Shown piece after piece: positions 17,007 to 26,700 of a stretch of DNA of 64,000 nt. Position numbers and translations under genes: made by a program. Under the pieces are notes generated by a model. That model saw only the letters and a program-made list of their open reading frames with translations, made no database searches and had not been told where the DNA came from. The stretch comes from Photobacterium marinum. GTDB taxonomy: Bacteria > Pseudomonadota > Gammaproteobacteria > Enterobacterales > Vibrionaceae. The DNA lies in the NCBI RefSeq assembly GCF_000331515.1, contig NZ_AMZO01000006.1, forward strand, positions 372,001 to 436,000. The letters are read 5' to 3'. Every line of letters begins with the position of its first letter. Positions within the stretch are counted from its first letter, which is position 1.

Positions 17007-19567
17007 CAGTTCTCCAGTTCTACGTGCAGAATGTCGCCTTTGGCGGCAGGGTGTTTCTCTGTGAAAGTTGCCGGACGGTGTTGTTCACGTTCAGGTACGA
17101 ACACCACGTTATCGTCTCGCTGATCACTGTTAATGAAGTGGGCAAAGCGCTTCAGTTGATCTTCGTCTTTGATGGTGTCATTCCACTCGCAGCTGTAATT
17201 GTCGATAAGATTACTGATATCGGCTTCAAGCTGTTCATTGATACCCAGCTTGTTATCAACAATGACTTCTCGCAGGTAGTCGACGCCGCCTTCCATATTG
17301 TCCAGCCAGACAGAGGTACGCTGTAGCTTGTCGGCGGTGCGGATGTAGAACATCATGAAGCGGTCGATGTACTTAAGCAGAGTCTCCTGATCCAGATCCG
17401 AGGCCAGCAGATCGGCATGGCGAGGTTTCATTCCGCCGTTACCACAAACGTACATGTTCCAGCCTGCATCGGTGGCGATAATACCCAGATCTTTACCTTG
17501 TGCTTCGGCACACTCGCGGGTACAGCCGGAAACACCGAACTTCATCTTGTGCGGGGTACGGATGCCTTTGTAGCGATTCTCGATCATTGCGCCGAGGCCT
17601 ACACTGTCCTGAACACCGTAGCGGCACCAGGTGCTGCCGACACAGGTTTTAGCCATACGCAGTGCTTTGGCGTAGGCCTGACCGGATTCGAAACCGGCAG
17701 CAATCAGTTTTTTCCAGATAGCAGGCAGGTCATCTTTCTGTGCACCAAACAGGCCGATACGCTGAGCACCGGTGACCTTGGTATATAGGTTGTATTCTTC
17801 GGCTACTTTCGCCAGTGCTCCCAGTGCCTGCGGTGTTACCTCACCACCGGCCATACGAGGGATCACTGAGTAAGTGCCGTCTTTTTGCATGTTGCCGAGG
17901 AAGTTATCGTTGGTGTCCTGAAGGCTGACATGTTGCGGTTTCAGGACATGGTCACCCCAGCATGATGCCAGAACAGAACCGATAGCCGGTTTACAGACTT
18001 CACAGCCGTAACCTTTACCGTGTTTTTCCAGCATCTCATCGAAGCTCTTGATGCCTTCAATGCGGATCAGGTGGAACAACTCCTGGCGGGAATAAGCGAA
18101 GTGTTCACAGATATCGTTGCTGACTTCGACACCGGCTTTCTCCAGCTCGGCATTCAGCACGGAAGTTACCAGCGGAATACAACCGCCACAGCCGGTACCT
18201 GCACCTGTCGCGGCTTTGATATCTGCCAGCGTGTGGTGACCGTCGGCAACAGCCTGAGCAATTTTGCCTTTGGTGACATCAAAACAAGAACAGATCACCG
18301 CAGATTCCGGCAGGGAATCAGCACCCAGCGACGGCTTTTCGGCACCTGCGTGAGCTGGCAGGATCAGCGCATCCGGATGTTCAGGCAGATCGATTTCATT
18401 CAGCTTCAGTTGCAGCAGGTCGCCATAGTCAGAGGTGTCACCGACTAAGACGGCACCCAGCAGTTTCTTACCGTCTTCAGAAACAATCAGGCGTTTGTAA
18501 ACATCTTCTTCCTCATTGAGGTAGACATAGCTCTTACAGCCCGGAGTGCGGCCATTGGCATCACCGATACTGCCGACTTTTACACCTAGCAGTTTCAGCT
18601 TGGCGCTCATATCAGCCCCTTCAAACTGACTTTCATTGCCCAGCAGGTGGTCGACGGCAACGGTCGCCATTTTGTAGCCCGGCGCAACTAGGCCGAAGAA
18701 GGTTTCATTCCATGAAGCACACTCACCGATTGCGTAAATGTTTTCATCGGAAGTCAGACAGTGGTCATTAATGGCAATACCGCCGCGAGGCGCGATGTCG
18801 AGCTGGGCCTGACGAGCCAGTTTATCCTGCGGGCGGATACCGGTTGAGAACACGATGAAGTCAACTTCCAGTTCAGTATCGTCGGCAAACTTCATGGTGT
18901 TTCGGGCCGAGGTTCCCTCTGCAACAATTTCCTGCGTGTTCTTGCTGGTGTGAACCTGAACGCCCATACGCTCAATTTTGTTACGCAGTTGCAGGCCGCC
19001 GTGAAGGTCAAGCTGCTCAGCCATCAGCACTGGTGCAAATTCGATAACGTGAGTTTCAACACCCAGTGCTTTCAGTGCACCTGCGGCTTCAAGACCTAGC
19101 AGGCCGCCGCCGACAACAACGCCGCTCTTGCTTTTCTTCGCAGTATTTTCAATGGCTTTAAGATCTTCAATGGTGCGGTAAACAAAACAGTCTTTGTTTT
19201 CAGAACCTTTGATTGGCGGAACCCAAGGGTAAGAACCTGTTGCCAGGATCAACTTGTCGTAGGCGATTTCACGACCTGAGTTGGAATAAACGATGCGATT
19301 TTTGCGGTTGATGTTGATAGCACGCTCGCCGATTAAAACGTTGATACCGTGCTTTTCATAGAAACCGGTTTTGACAAGAGAGAGCTCATCAGCGGTATGG
19401 TGGGAGAAATAGGAAGAGAGGTGAACGCGGTCGTAGGCGACCCGTGGCTCTTCACAAAATACGGTGATCTCGAAATTTGAGACATCCGTTTTCTCGACTA
19501 AATCTTCGATATAACGATGGCCAACCATACCGTTTCCGATGATGACCAACTTCATCTTGCTACTCAT
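17006..19567 (-). CDS. nirB: NADH-dependent nitrite reductase large subunit NirB
   Basis: An 853-residue soluble enzyme of normal length reducing nitrite to ammonia. Domains in order: FAD/NAD-binding pyridine nucleotide-disulfide reductase (about 1-400; GNGMVGHRYIEDL, GGGLLGLEAAGAL); a BFD-like [2Fe-2S] domain (about 425-475; CSCF and GTGCGGC); and nitrite/sulfite reductase ferredoxin-like and siroheme/[4Fe-4S] domains (about 555-800) with CVGSTWCRYG and SGCTRECAEAQGKD supplying the cluster cysteines. It heads the minus-strand operon nirB-nirD-nirC-cobA. The upstream region holds an FNR-like box and a NarL-like palindrome, fitting anaerobic, nitrate/nitrite-dependent expression. Confidence 0.97.
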   Translation of the reverse strand: MSSKMKLVIIGNGMVGHRYIEDLVEKTDVSNFEITVFCEEPRVAYDRVHLSSYFSHHTADELSLVKTGFYEKHGINVLIGERAININRKNRIVYSNSGREIAYDKLILATGSYPWVPPIKGSENKDCFVYRTIEDLKAIENTAKKSKSGVVVGGGLLGLEAAGALKALGVETHVIEFAPVLMAEQLDLHGGLQLRNKIERMGVQVHTSKNTQEIVAEGTSARNTMKFADDTELEVDFIVFSTGIRPQDKLARQAQLDIAPRGGIAINDHCLTSDENIYAIGECASWNETFFGLVAPGYKMATVAVDHLLGNESQFEGADMSAKLKLLGVKVGSIGDANGRTPGCKSYVYLNEEEDVYKRLIVSEDGKKLLGAVLVGDTSDYGDLLQLKLNEIDLPEHPDALILPAHAGAEKPSLGADSLPESAVICSCFDVTKGKIAQAVADGHHTLADIKAATGAGTGCGGCIPLVTSVLNAELEKAGVEVSNDICEHFAYSRQELFHLIRIEGIKSFDEMLEKHGKGYGCEVCKPAIGSVLASCWGDHVLKPQHVSLQDTNDNFLGNMQKDGTYSVIPRMAGGEVTPQALGALAKVAEEYNLYTKVTGAQRIGLFGAQKDDLPAIWKKLIAAGFESGQAYAKALRMAKTCVGSTWCRYGVQDSVGLGAMIENRYKGIRTPHKMKFGVSGCTRECAEAQGKDLGIIATDAGWNMYVCGNGGMKPRHADLLASDLDQETLLKYIDRFMMFYIRTADKLQRTSVWLDNMEGGVDYLREVIVDNKLGINEQLEADISNLIDNYSCEWNDTIKDEDQLKRFAHFINSDQRDDNVVFVPEREQHRPATFTEKHPAAKGDILHVELEN

Positions 19568-19631
19568 AGAAAATCCTGACCGAAAGCAAAAAACTGTCAG
19601 AGATTTTCAGTTGTGAAGGAAAGTTAATACA

Positions 19632-19645
19632 TGATGTAAATCAAT
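19632..19645 (-). promoter_or_regulatory. FNR-like box upstream of nirB
   Basis: On the minus strand it reads TTGAT-TTAC-ATCAT, nine of ten conserved bases of the FNR consensus TTGAT-N4-ATCAA. It lies about 65-78 bases upstream of the NirB start. Confidence 0.75.
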
Positions 19646-19658
19646 TACAGATAAATAC

Positions 19659-19675
19659 TACCCTAAAGGGGTAGT
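19659..19675 (-). promoter_or_regulatory. NarL/NarP-like palindrome upstream of nirB
   Basis: CTACCC-N5-GGGTAG is a perfect dyad that resembles the paired TACYYMT heptamers bound by NarL/NarP. Counted as heptamers the spacing is one base rather than the usual two, so binding needs testing. It lies just upstream of the FNR-like box, as in known nir promoters. Confidence 0.5.
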
Positions 19676-19784
19676 TGTATGATTTTGAAGGTGTTTGTTA
19701 ACAAATGGTTGATCTGGCAGACGTTGTAAAGGAATAAACAGGCTAAAAATAACAGCTTTTCACCTGTTTAACTCAATGCGCGAT

Positions 19785-20735
19785 TTAGGCTTTGGTATCG
19801 CTTGCCGATACAAAAATCGGCTTATTGGATAACTGCGATGCTGCCTGCATCATTTCTTTCGTTGGAAGGGCTGAAGTGAGTACACAGGCTCTGATATCCT
19901 GTTTGGCAAGGTCTACCGCTTTTTCAATCAGTTCATGCGTTTGCACTAACTCACGCTCGGCATCACGACGGCATAGATCGACAAAAATATCAGGGCAGTC
20001 ATGGCTGTAGAGAACATACTCTGCCTGCTGCATCAGACGCAGTGCTTTTAATGTCAGTAGCTCCGGATCACGGCCGATGTGGACAATGGTGATTGTCTGG
20101 TTTGTTGCTTCCGGTGATGCAAGCAAACGGCTGAAGGCGCTTTCAAGCTCTTCCACTTGTTTGGCGTGTTCAACTTCCGGCAGTCGGAAAAAACGCTCCC
20201 AGAATTTTCTTCGTTCATCAACGGTATTAAAGTGCTCTTTAATGCGATCTCGTTGTTTTCCTGCATAATTTGCAAGCATAGCCAGATTCTGAGGCAGCAT
20301 GGTTTCAAAACGTTCACGCAGGTAACGGACTAAAACCGGGGAAGCGCCTCCACTGGAAATGGCGACCTGGATCGGGGAACGATCCACCATGGAAGGTGTA
20401 ATAAAATGACAGAAATTTGGATCATCAACCACATTTACCCATAAACCACGAGCTGTGGCGTCACTATATACCTGATGATTTAATTTCCTTTGGTCTGTTG
20501 TTGCCCATATCTGATCAAAGCCTGCCAGATCGCCTTCTTCATAGTTTTTGCAGAGATAAGCCAGCCTGCCTTTATCAGCATAATTGGCAAGAAACGGATG
20601 TAGCTCTGGGGAGAGCACAGTAACGTTGGCGTTAGCGCGAAGTAATAAATCGACCTTTCGGCAGGCTACATCGCCACCGCCGACAACGAGCACTTGCCTG
20701 TCTGTCAGGCGCAAAAAGGCTGGGAAAAAATCCAT
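19785..20735 (-). CDS. Precorrin-2 dehydrogenase/sirohydrochlorin ferrochelatase with a decayed methylase tail
   Basis: A 316-residue protein. Residues 1-205 match the CysG N-terminal half (Met8/SirC type): Rossmann motif VLVVGGGDVACRK, catalytic-region segments VNVVDDPNFCHFITPSMVDRS and ISSGGASPVLVRYLRE, and the dimerisation helices. The remainder (about 215-316) looks like a shrunken tetrapyrrole methylase: TIVHIGRDPELLTLKALRLMQQAEYVLYS aligns in pattern with the start of SUMT, but the GAGPGDP loop and later SAM motifs are missing. CobA at 14895 should therefore do the methylation. The start is ATG 20735. Bifunctionality of the N-terminal half is inferred from the family. Confidence 0.88.
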   Translation of the reverse strand: MDFFPAFLRLTDRQVLVVGGGDVACRKVDLLLRANANVTVLSPELHPFLANYADKGRLAYLCKNYEEGDLAGFDQIWATTDQRKLNHQVYSDATARGLWVNVVDDPNFCHFITPSMVDRSPIQVAISSGGASPVLVRYLRERFETMLPQNLAMLANYAGKQRDRIKEHFNTVDERRKFWERFFRLPEVEHAKQVEELESAFSRLLASPEATNQTITIVHIGRDPELLTLKALRLMQQAEYVLYSHDCPDIFVDLCRRDAERELVQTHELIEKAVDLAKQDIRACVLTSALPTKEMMQAASQLSNKPIFVSASDTKA

Positions 20736-20770
20736 CTTAGTTAAAATCTCAGGCTGAATGATTGTTGGTA

Positions 20771-20787
20771 ACTCAAGTATCTTGAGT
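20771..20787. repeat. Short perfect inverted repeat upstream of the siroheme gene
   Basis: ACTCAAG-TAT-CTTGAGT. On the plus strand it is followed by CATTTTTA, so it could act as a weak terminator in that direction or as an operator for the minus-strand siroheme gene. Confidence 0.45.
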
Positions 20788-20939
20788 CATTTTTATAAGC
20801 ATAATACGTGATCCTTGCAACAGATTGGAATGCTGTGAAATTTCTATCGCCTCCAACTTGTAACTGTTTGCGCTAACTCCTACCATGAGTCTCGCACCTC
20901 TGCTGGTGGCGATTTCATTCATATTTAATTGGCGATTAA

Positions 20940-21314
20940 ATGACTTTTTTGATCCGATTTATCCATAAATACTGGGCTGCGATAACACTGCTCATCCTGT
21001 TTTCCATTACGTTTTTATCATTGACGCCAATGGCTGAATTGCCTGAAGTTCCGGGTACTGACAAAACTCACCATTTCATCGCTTATGCCGCATTAATGTT
21101 TCCGGTTGCTTTTAGAAAACCGAAAAAATGGCCGCTGTTCGGATTGTTATTTATTGGCTGGAGCGGGATGATTGAGCTTATACAACCCTATGTTAACCGT
21201 TATGGTGAATGGCTGGATATGGCAGCCAATACCGGTGGCCTGATTTGCGGTTTTGTTCTGGCTTGGGTTATCAGCCAAATGGTTTCAACAGAAGCTAATG
21301 AATTGAAATTATAA
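20940..21314 (+). CDS. VanZ-like small membrane protein
   Basis: A 124-residue protein with about four hydrophobic segments. It has features of the VanZ-like family: an SLTPMAELPEVPGTDKTHHFIAYAALMF segment around the first loop, and a later GMIELIQPYVNRYGEWLDMAANTGG segment. Family function is poorly defined outside glycopeptide resistance, and this single-domain form is common in Vibrionaceae. The ribosome site is weak. It may be co-transcribed with the next small membrane protein, 67 bases downstream. Confidence 0.75.
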   Translation: MTFLIRFIHKYWAAITLLILFSITFLSLTPMAELPEVPGTDKTHHFIAYAALMFPVAFRKPKKWPLFGLLFIGWSGMIELIQPYVNRYGEWLDMAANTGGLICGFVLAWVISQMVSTEANELKL

Positions 21315-21381
21315 CCATTAAGCTATAGATGTACTTTTAGACTATGCGTATGAAAAGCTTTACCAACCTGAAAGGGATAGT

Positions 21382-21729
21382 TTGTTGAATCGACCTACTT
21401 CACCCATAAGTTTTTGGGTTCCTAACATCATATTTGGTGCATTGCTTGTCGCTTGGTTTCCGGTAGCCATAGTGATGCTGCTTCGATTAGATGAACCTGA
21501 AGTTACTGCATCAATCATTCAAAATATCGTGACTCAGTATATAGATACCTCGATAGTGGCCTATCCGATTTACTATCTGTTAGGGCTGATTTTAAGTTGG
21601 CGCAGTTATCGAAAAGGGGAAAGCTTACGGAAAGTATTGGTGTTTGCCTTTATTCCTCTTCTTAGCGGCTTTATCTGGTCGCCGGTGTTGGTAGGAAATA
21701 TTTTTGCCATTGTGTTTCTAGGACTTTAA
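21382..21729 (+). CDS. Hypothetical membrane protein (115 residues)
   Basis: Not a recognised family. Three hydrophobic helices (about residues 11-35, 58-72 and 84-112) with short basic loops (SWRSYRKGESLRK), so an inner-membrane protein is likely. The frame opens with TTG TTG; AAAGGGATAG gives a reasonable ribosome site for either codon. It ends just before the gene-poor junction with the metallophore locus. Confidence 0.6.
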   Translation: MLNRPTSPISFWVPNIIFGALLVAWFPVAIVMLLRLDEPEVTASIIQNIVTQYIDTSIVAYPIYYLLGLILSWRSYRKGESLRKVLVFAFIPLLSGFIWSPVLVGNIFAIVFLGL

Positions 21730-22812
21730 AAAGCGAGCACATAATTGCCAATATGCATTGGTGGTTACATTGATAAGGTTAAGAACACAAATTGCTAGTG
21801 GCGAATGAGGTAAGTTAAGCCGCTTTGTTCGTCGACGCAGTGATTTGTGCTCTTATTCAATGTAGAACCTCAGGGCACCGCTTATTGCTTTTGTTGTCAT
21901 ATCGGCAATCAGTAACATTCGTTAAATGACCGACAAGCATCGGGTATCCGGTTTATCAATACTGACTCGGCTGTTAGGCGTATCGAAGTTGGCCCATCAA
22001 GGATGGTTTCTCCAATTGGCTTCAATGACACTTATTGAGCCTTCAAGATTGCTCATTATCGTACTTCTCATTATGTCTATCATTCCTGTCGGATCATCTT
22101 GATGACCTAGCTTGGTTATAAATTCTTCGGTTATATTTTAAACAGCCTCAAGATGGTTTTTCTACGCACTTTGTATGTTCGAGCTTTACTATGCTTTCTG
22201 TGTTTTTTGCAGTTGTTGATTGAATACTACTTGCTTCAAAAGCATTGCTTTGGCTAATAAAGCAAGTTTCTAGAATAAGTGGCCTGTTAATTGCTATATA
22301 TTCGGAGTTGTTTGTTCTTTAATTAAACATCTTGTGCAATTGCAATATTAGAACCATCTTCTTATACGGTGTGCCATTCTTTATTTTTTAAATTGATTTA
22401 AGATAAATAGAATTCGTTAATATCGAAAAGTCATATTACTTAGTAAAGGTGGTGATAAGATCAAATAATGAATGAAAGTTGATGACTTTTACAAAGTGAA
22501 GTGTTCAATATGTAAAATACATACGGCTCTCGTTGTCTTGGTGGTAACTAATTGATTTTTTGGTTTTATGTGCGCAAGTGATTCGTGAGTTCGCTTTGGT
22601 TTTTGCGCCAACTGCCGAATGGAGTATGACTGTGATTTTGATGTAAGGATGAGAAATTGTAAATGTTCTCGACATAAAAAGATAACTCTATTAATTTGTT
22701 TTAAAATATTCATCCATGATTATTCATTCTTAGTCGAAATGTTTGAGCATGGAATCTTCGTTTAGTTCACAAAATTCATATTCTGAGTTAATGTTAGCCC
22801 TGGTTTATTGTA
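21730..22812. other. AT-rich gene-poor junction before the biosynthetic locus
   Basis: About 1.1 kb with no credible gene. The only sizable frame (22489-22713, minus) has no ribosome site or recognised features. An imperfect long inverted repeat occupies 21767-21863. No integrase, transposase or tRNA is visible. This may be a decayed insertion boundary. Confidence 0.5.
21767..21863. repeat. Imperfect long inverted repeat (about 97 bp)
   Basis: The left arm (21767-21796: ACATTGA, then TAAGAACACAAATTGCT) pairs with the right arm (21839-21863; reverse complement ACATTGA, then TAAGAGCACAAATCACT). In the 17-base core 13 bases match. The layout suggests a structured RNA element or a miniature mobile element remnant. 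Confidence 0.5.
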
Positions 22813-23538
22813 ATGCATTCTATATCAAGTAATTTTCAATATTCATATCGTCAACCATGCTTTCCCATTGTCAGTAGAAGCGTATTATGTTCTCAAATAA
22901 ATTTTAACATAATGGATATAGATGAATATGATTTTTTCTATCATCGGATAGCTTTACCACCTGCTTTTTCAAAAATGGTGGCGAAGAGGAGGTGTGAGTT
23001 TTTAGCAGGAAGAATTTGTGCTCAGATAGCTTTGAATCAACATGACTCTTCTTTATGTTTTGATGTAGGTATTGATTCAGACCGAAGTCCTTGTTGGCCA
23101 CGTGGCATTATTGGCTCTATAACACATACATCATCGGTGGCTGCTGCCTGTATCGCAAGTACAGAAACACATTCTAATATTGGAATAGATACCGAAAGTA
23201 TTTTAAGTCGTGAAGTATGTGCCAGCATTGCATCTGAAATTTTAACTACTAAAGAGCTGTATTTATTGAAAGAGAAGGCTTTGCCAAAAGAGCTATTTGT
23301 AACGTTAGCTTTTTCAGCAAAAGAATCGATTTTTAAAGCGATATATAAAGACGTTGGTTATATATTTGGTTTTGATGCCGCAATGATGATTGAGTTTAAT
23401 CATCATTGTATGTTGTTTGTTTTAACGAAAGATCTTTCGGTGAAGTGGAAGGCTGGTGATATTTTAAATGTTGGCTATCAAGTGGTTGGAGAGCATGTTT
23501 TTACGTCTATGCTTGTGGAGCAACTTGTAGAGAACTGA
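22813..23538 (+). CDS. 4'-phosphopantetheinyl transferase, EntD/Sfp type
   Basis: A 241-residue enzyme that transfers phosphopantetheine from CoA to the serine of carrier domains. Key parts are KRRCEFLAGR, the RSPCWPRGIIGSITHT segment, the metal-binding GIDTES, and FSAKESIFKA. Eight carrier domains in the six following megasynthase genes need this activity, so it is the cognate activator (the role of YbtD or EntD). It is AT-rich compared with the left part of the window, fitting acquisition. ATG 22813 has a poor ribosome site; ATG 22912 is possible but would cut the family N-terminus. It is separated from the first megasynthase gene by 189 bases. Confidence 0.88.
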   Translation: MHSISSNFQYSYRQPCFPIVSRSVLCSQINFNIMDIDEYDFFYHRIALPPAFSKMVAKRRCEFLAGRICAQIALNQHDSSLCFDVGIDSDRSPCWPRGIIGSITHTSSVAAACIASTETHSNIGIDTESILSREVCASIASEILTTKELYLLKEKALPKELFVTLAFSAKESIFKAIYKDVGYIFGFDAAMMIEFNHHCMLFVLTKDLSVKWKAGDILNVGYQVVGEHVFTSMLVEQLVEN

Positions 23539-23727
23539 TGGCAAGTTAGGGCTGTCCGATGTTGGTATTCTGTACAGGTGGCTCCTCAGGTTTAAGCGTA
23601 AAGCCTCAGTAATGTAAATAAATCTCATTCAAAAATCCGTTTTGCCGTGAAAATGCTCCGTTAACTGGCATTGTTCAGTAATTTGTTGACGTACTATTCC
23701 TCGCCTTAACTGACTTAGGAAGTGTGT

Positions 23728-26700
23728 ATGTCATATAACCCCATCGCCATCATCGGCATGAGCTGCCGTTTCCCTGAAGCTAATGATATCTCTCAATTTT
23801 GGGAAAATATCAGAAATGGAACTAGTGCGATTCAGGATTACTCTCAGCAAGATTTCCTTGGTGAGCAGATTGACCCTACAGTCTGGCGTTCTCCTGACTT
23901 TGTGAGGGCAGGAACTAAGGTTGATGGGGTTGCAAATTTTGATCATCAATTTTTTCAATATTCGTACCACGAAGCTGAATTGATCGATCCCCAACAGCGT
24001 TTATTTCTAGAGGCTTGTGTTCAAGCTTTGGAAGACGGCAACTATCCTTACGCTTTATTACCCAAGTGGCAACAAGCATGCGTTGGCATTTTTGGCGCAA
24101 CACGCCAAAGCAGCTATGAAAAATACCTGCCAACAGCATATGCCGAACAAGTCACCACGCCAACAACGATGTTGCAATTGCTTGGTAATGACAAGGACTA
24201 TTTGGCGACTCGGGTGTCTTATAAGCTTGGTCTGACAGGCCCCGCTTTAACGGTTCAAACAGCATGTTCAAGCTCTCTTGTGGCCGTTCATTATGCGTGT
24301 CGCAGCCTTCAAAATGATGAGTGTGATATGGCTTTGGCGGGCGGAGTTGGTATCTCTTTCCCTCAAGGGTTGGGTTACTATCGTCAGGAAGGTTCTATTT
24401 TTGCCGATGATGGCTGTTGCCGACCGTTTGGTGAAAAAGCAAGTGGCATTGTGACAGGCAATGGTTTAGCCGTGGTTCTTCTTAAGCGATTAGAAGATGC
24501 AATTGCTGATAATGATCAAATCCATGGTGTAATTCTCGGCTCTGCGGTCGGCAATGACGGCAACGACAAAGTCGGTTTTACAGCACCCAGTGGTTTGGGG
24601 CAACAAGATGTAATTCGCCAAGCGCTAACAGCTGCGGATGTATCAGCTGATGAAATCGGTTTAATAGAAGCTCATGGTACCGGAACTTTAATTGGTGACC
24701 CTGTCGAAATCAACTCGTTGACTAGTGTTTATCGTGAAGAAACTCAGCGAAACCAGTATTGTGGCATTGGCTCCGTTAAAGGAAATTTGGGGCACCTAGA
24801 ATCTGCAGCTGGTATTGCCAGCCTTGTTAAGGCAACACTTAGTGTACGGGATGCTGTTTTACCTGCCTCCTTGGGAGCAACACCGCCTAACCCTCATTTA
24901 AAACTGCAAGATACTCCATTCTTTATCATTAATGACACCCAACCTTGGAAGCAACCAGGGCGACGGTTGGCCGCTGTTAGTTCATTTGGGATTGGCGGTA
25001 CAAATTGTCACATGATTATTGCTCAACCGCCAGCCAGCTCATCTGGTGGTCAGCAAATTGATGATGAAATACACACATTGTTGGTTCAGTCGCATTCCAA
25101 TGAGACGTTGGAAAAAGGGCGCCAGCTTTATAGTGAGACATTAAGTCGTGAAAGTGCAGACTCTGTTGCCCGAACGGCAGTATTACGTCGTACTCCTGAG
25201 TGCTTCCGTGTGGTCGTTAGTGGCAAAAACAGTGAAGAATTACGTGAAGCACTGGCGCATGCCGAGATAAGCAAAGCTCCGGAAGATAATCACGGACTTT
25301 GGATATTCAGCGGCCAGGGAAGCCAGGTTGCTGGAATGGGTAAGCGTTTATATAGCCAATGTGCTGAATTTCGTCGTGTTGCTGACAGTTGCTGCGAACT
25401 GTTTACTCAGCATGGTGTGGCGAATATAAAAGGGGAGATGTTTGCATCATCTGATAATTCCGCCCTGGATCAAACAGACATCACTCAACCAGCTTTGTTT
25501 ACTTATCAATATGCCCTGGCACAACAGTTGCGAACATGGGGATTGAAACCTAAAGCGGTGTTAGGCCATTCCATTGGTGAGTTCGCGGCTGCAGTTGTGG
25601 CGGGCTTCCTGACTTTAGAAGCGGCGGTGGCAATTGTTGCCCGTCGTGGGCAACTGATGCAGAGCCGAACAGAAGACGGCGCAATGGCGGCTGTGAATAT
25701 GTCGCCAATTGAGTTTGACGCTATAGGGGCGAACTGGCCGGGGGTATCAATTGCTGCTGTTAATCACCCGGAACGTATTACTATCAGTGGAGATAGGGCT
25801 TCAGTAAGTGAGTTTGTTGGTGTTTATGCAGACAAAGCCAAGATGTTGTCTGTCTCAAAAGCATTCCACTCACAAAGTATGGAGCCGATTAAAGCTGAAT
25901 TTTTATTATCGCTTGAGGAAAATAATCCCCCAACGACAGAAACTTCTATTGAATTTATATCGACTTTAACCGGGCAGCCATTAAGCGTCAGCGAGATGGA
26001 TAAGGAATACTGGTGGCATCAGTTGCGCCAGCCGGTTCTGTTTGCTCAAGCGCTGAAGAGTGCAGAGACATTTGCACCTGAAGTGATTGTCGATTTGGGC
26101 CCGGATGGCAGTTTCGCGCGCCTTGCCCGTCATCAAGGATTATTTAGTGATGACGTACAATTCTTGGGAATTCAGAAAGGCGATAAAGAGTTTGCTTCTT
26201 TATTAGAGCTCGTTACGCGATGTGGTATTGATGAACCCTTGAAGGAGCATTACAGCCAGCACTCGGCACCTTGGGTCAGGATCCCGGCCAAACAATTTGA
26301 AGCTTCTCGTGTTTGGCCTGAGACAGATGAGCTTGTGCTGCCATCGCTTAAGCGTGTTTGTTGGAAACCGCAATCATCACTGCTATCTAGCATACGTCAG
26401 GCAAGTAAAACGGTTGATGGTTTACGTATCTTGCTCATTGGTGAGTATCAGCGTGATGCCTGGTTAGAACATCTATCGTCTTTCGATTTTCAAACAACCA
26501 GCATGTCTGATTTGCATGAAGAGAAGGACTTATCTGGCTTTGATTTGGTGATTTATCTGCAATCACCTGTCTCTGACAACACGCAGTTGGCTGCTAGCTT
26601 TGATGTTGCTACGAAAGAGCACTTACAGTTGCTACACAGGGTGCATCTTCACGCGTCATTGCCACTTATTTCTATCCTGCCGAGAACGTTGTCAGTGAAT

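Noticed and set aside
22489-22713. 74-codon minus-strand frame in the gene-poor junction
   Set aside because: No ribosome site and no recognised domain; AT-rich chance frame.
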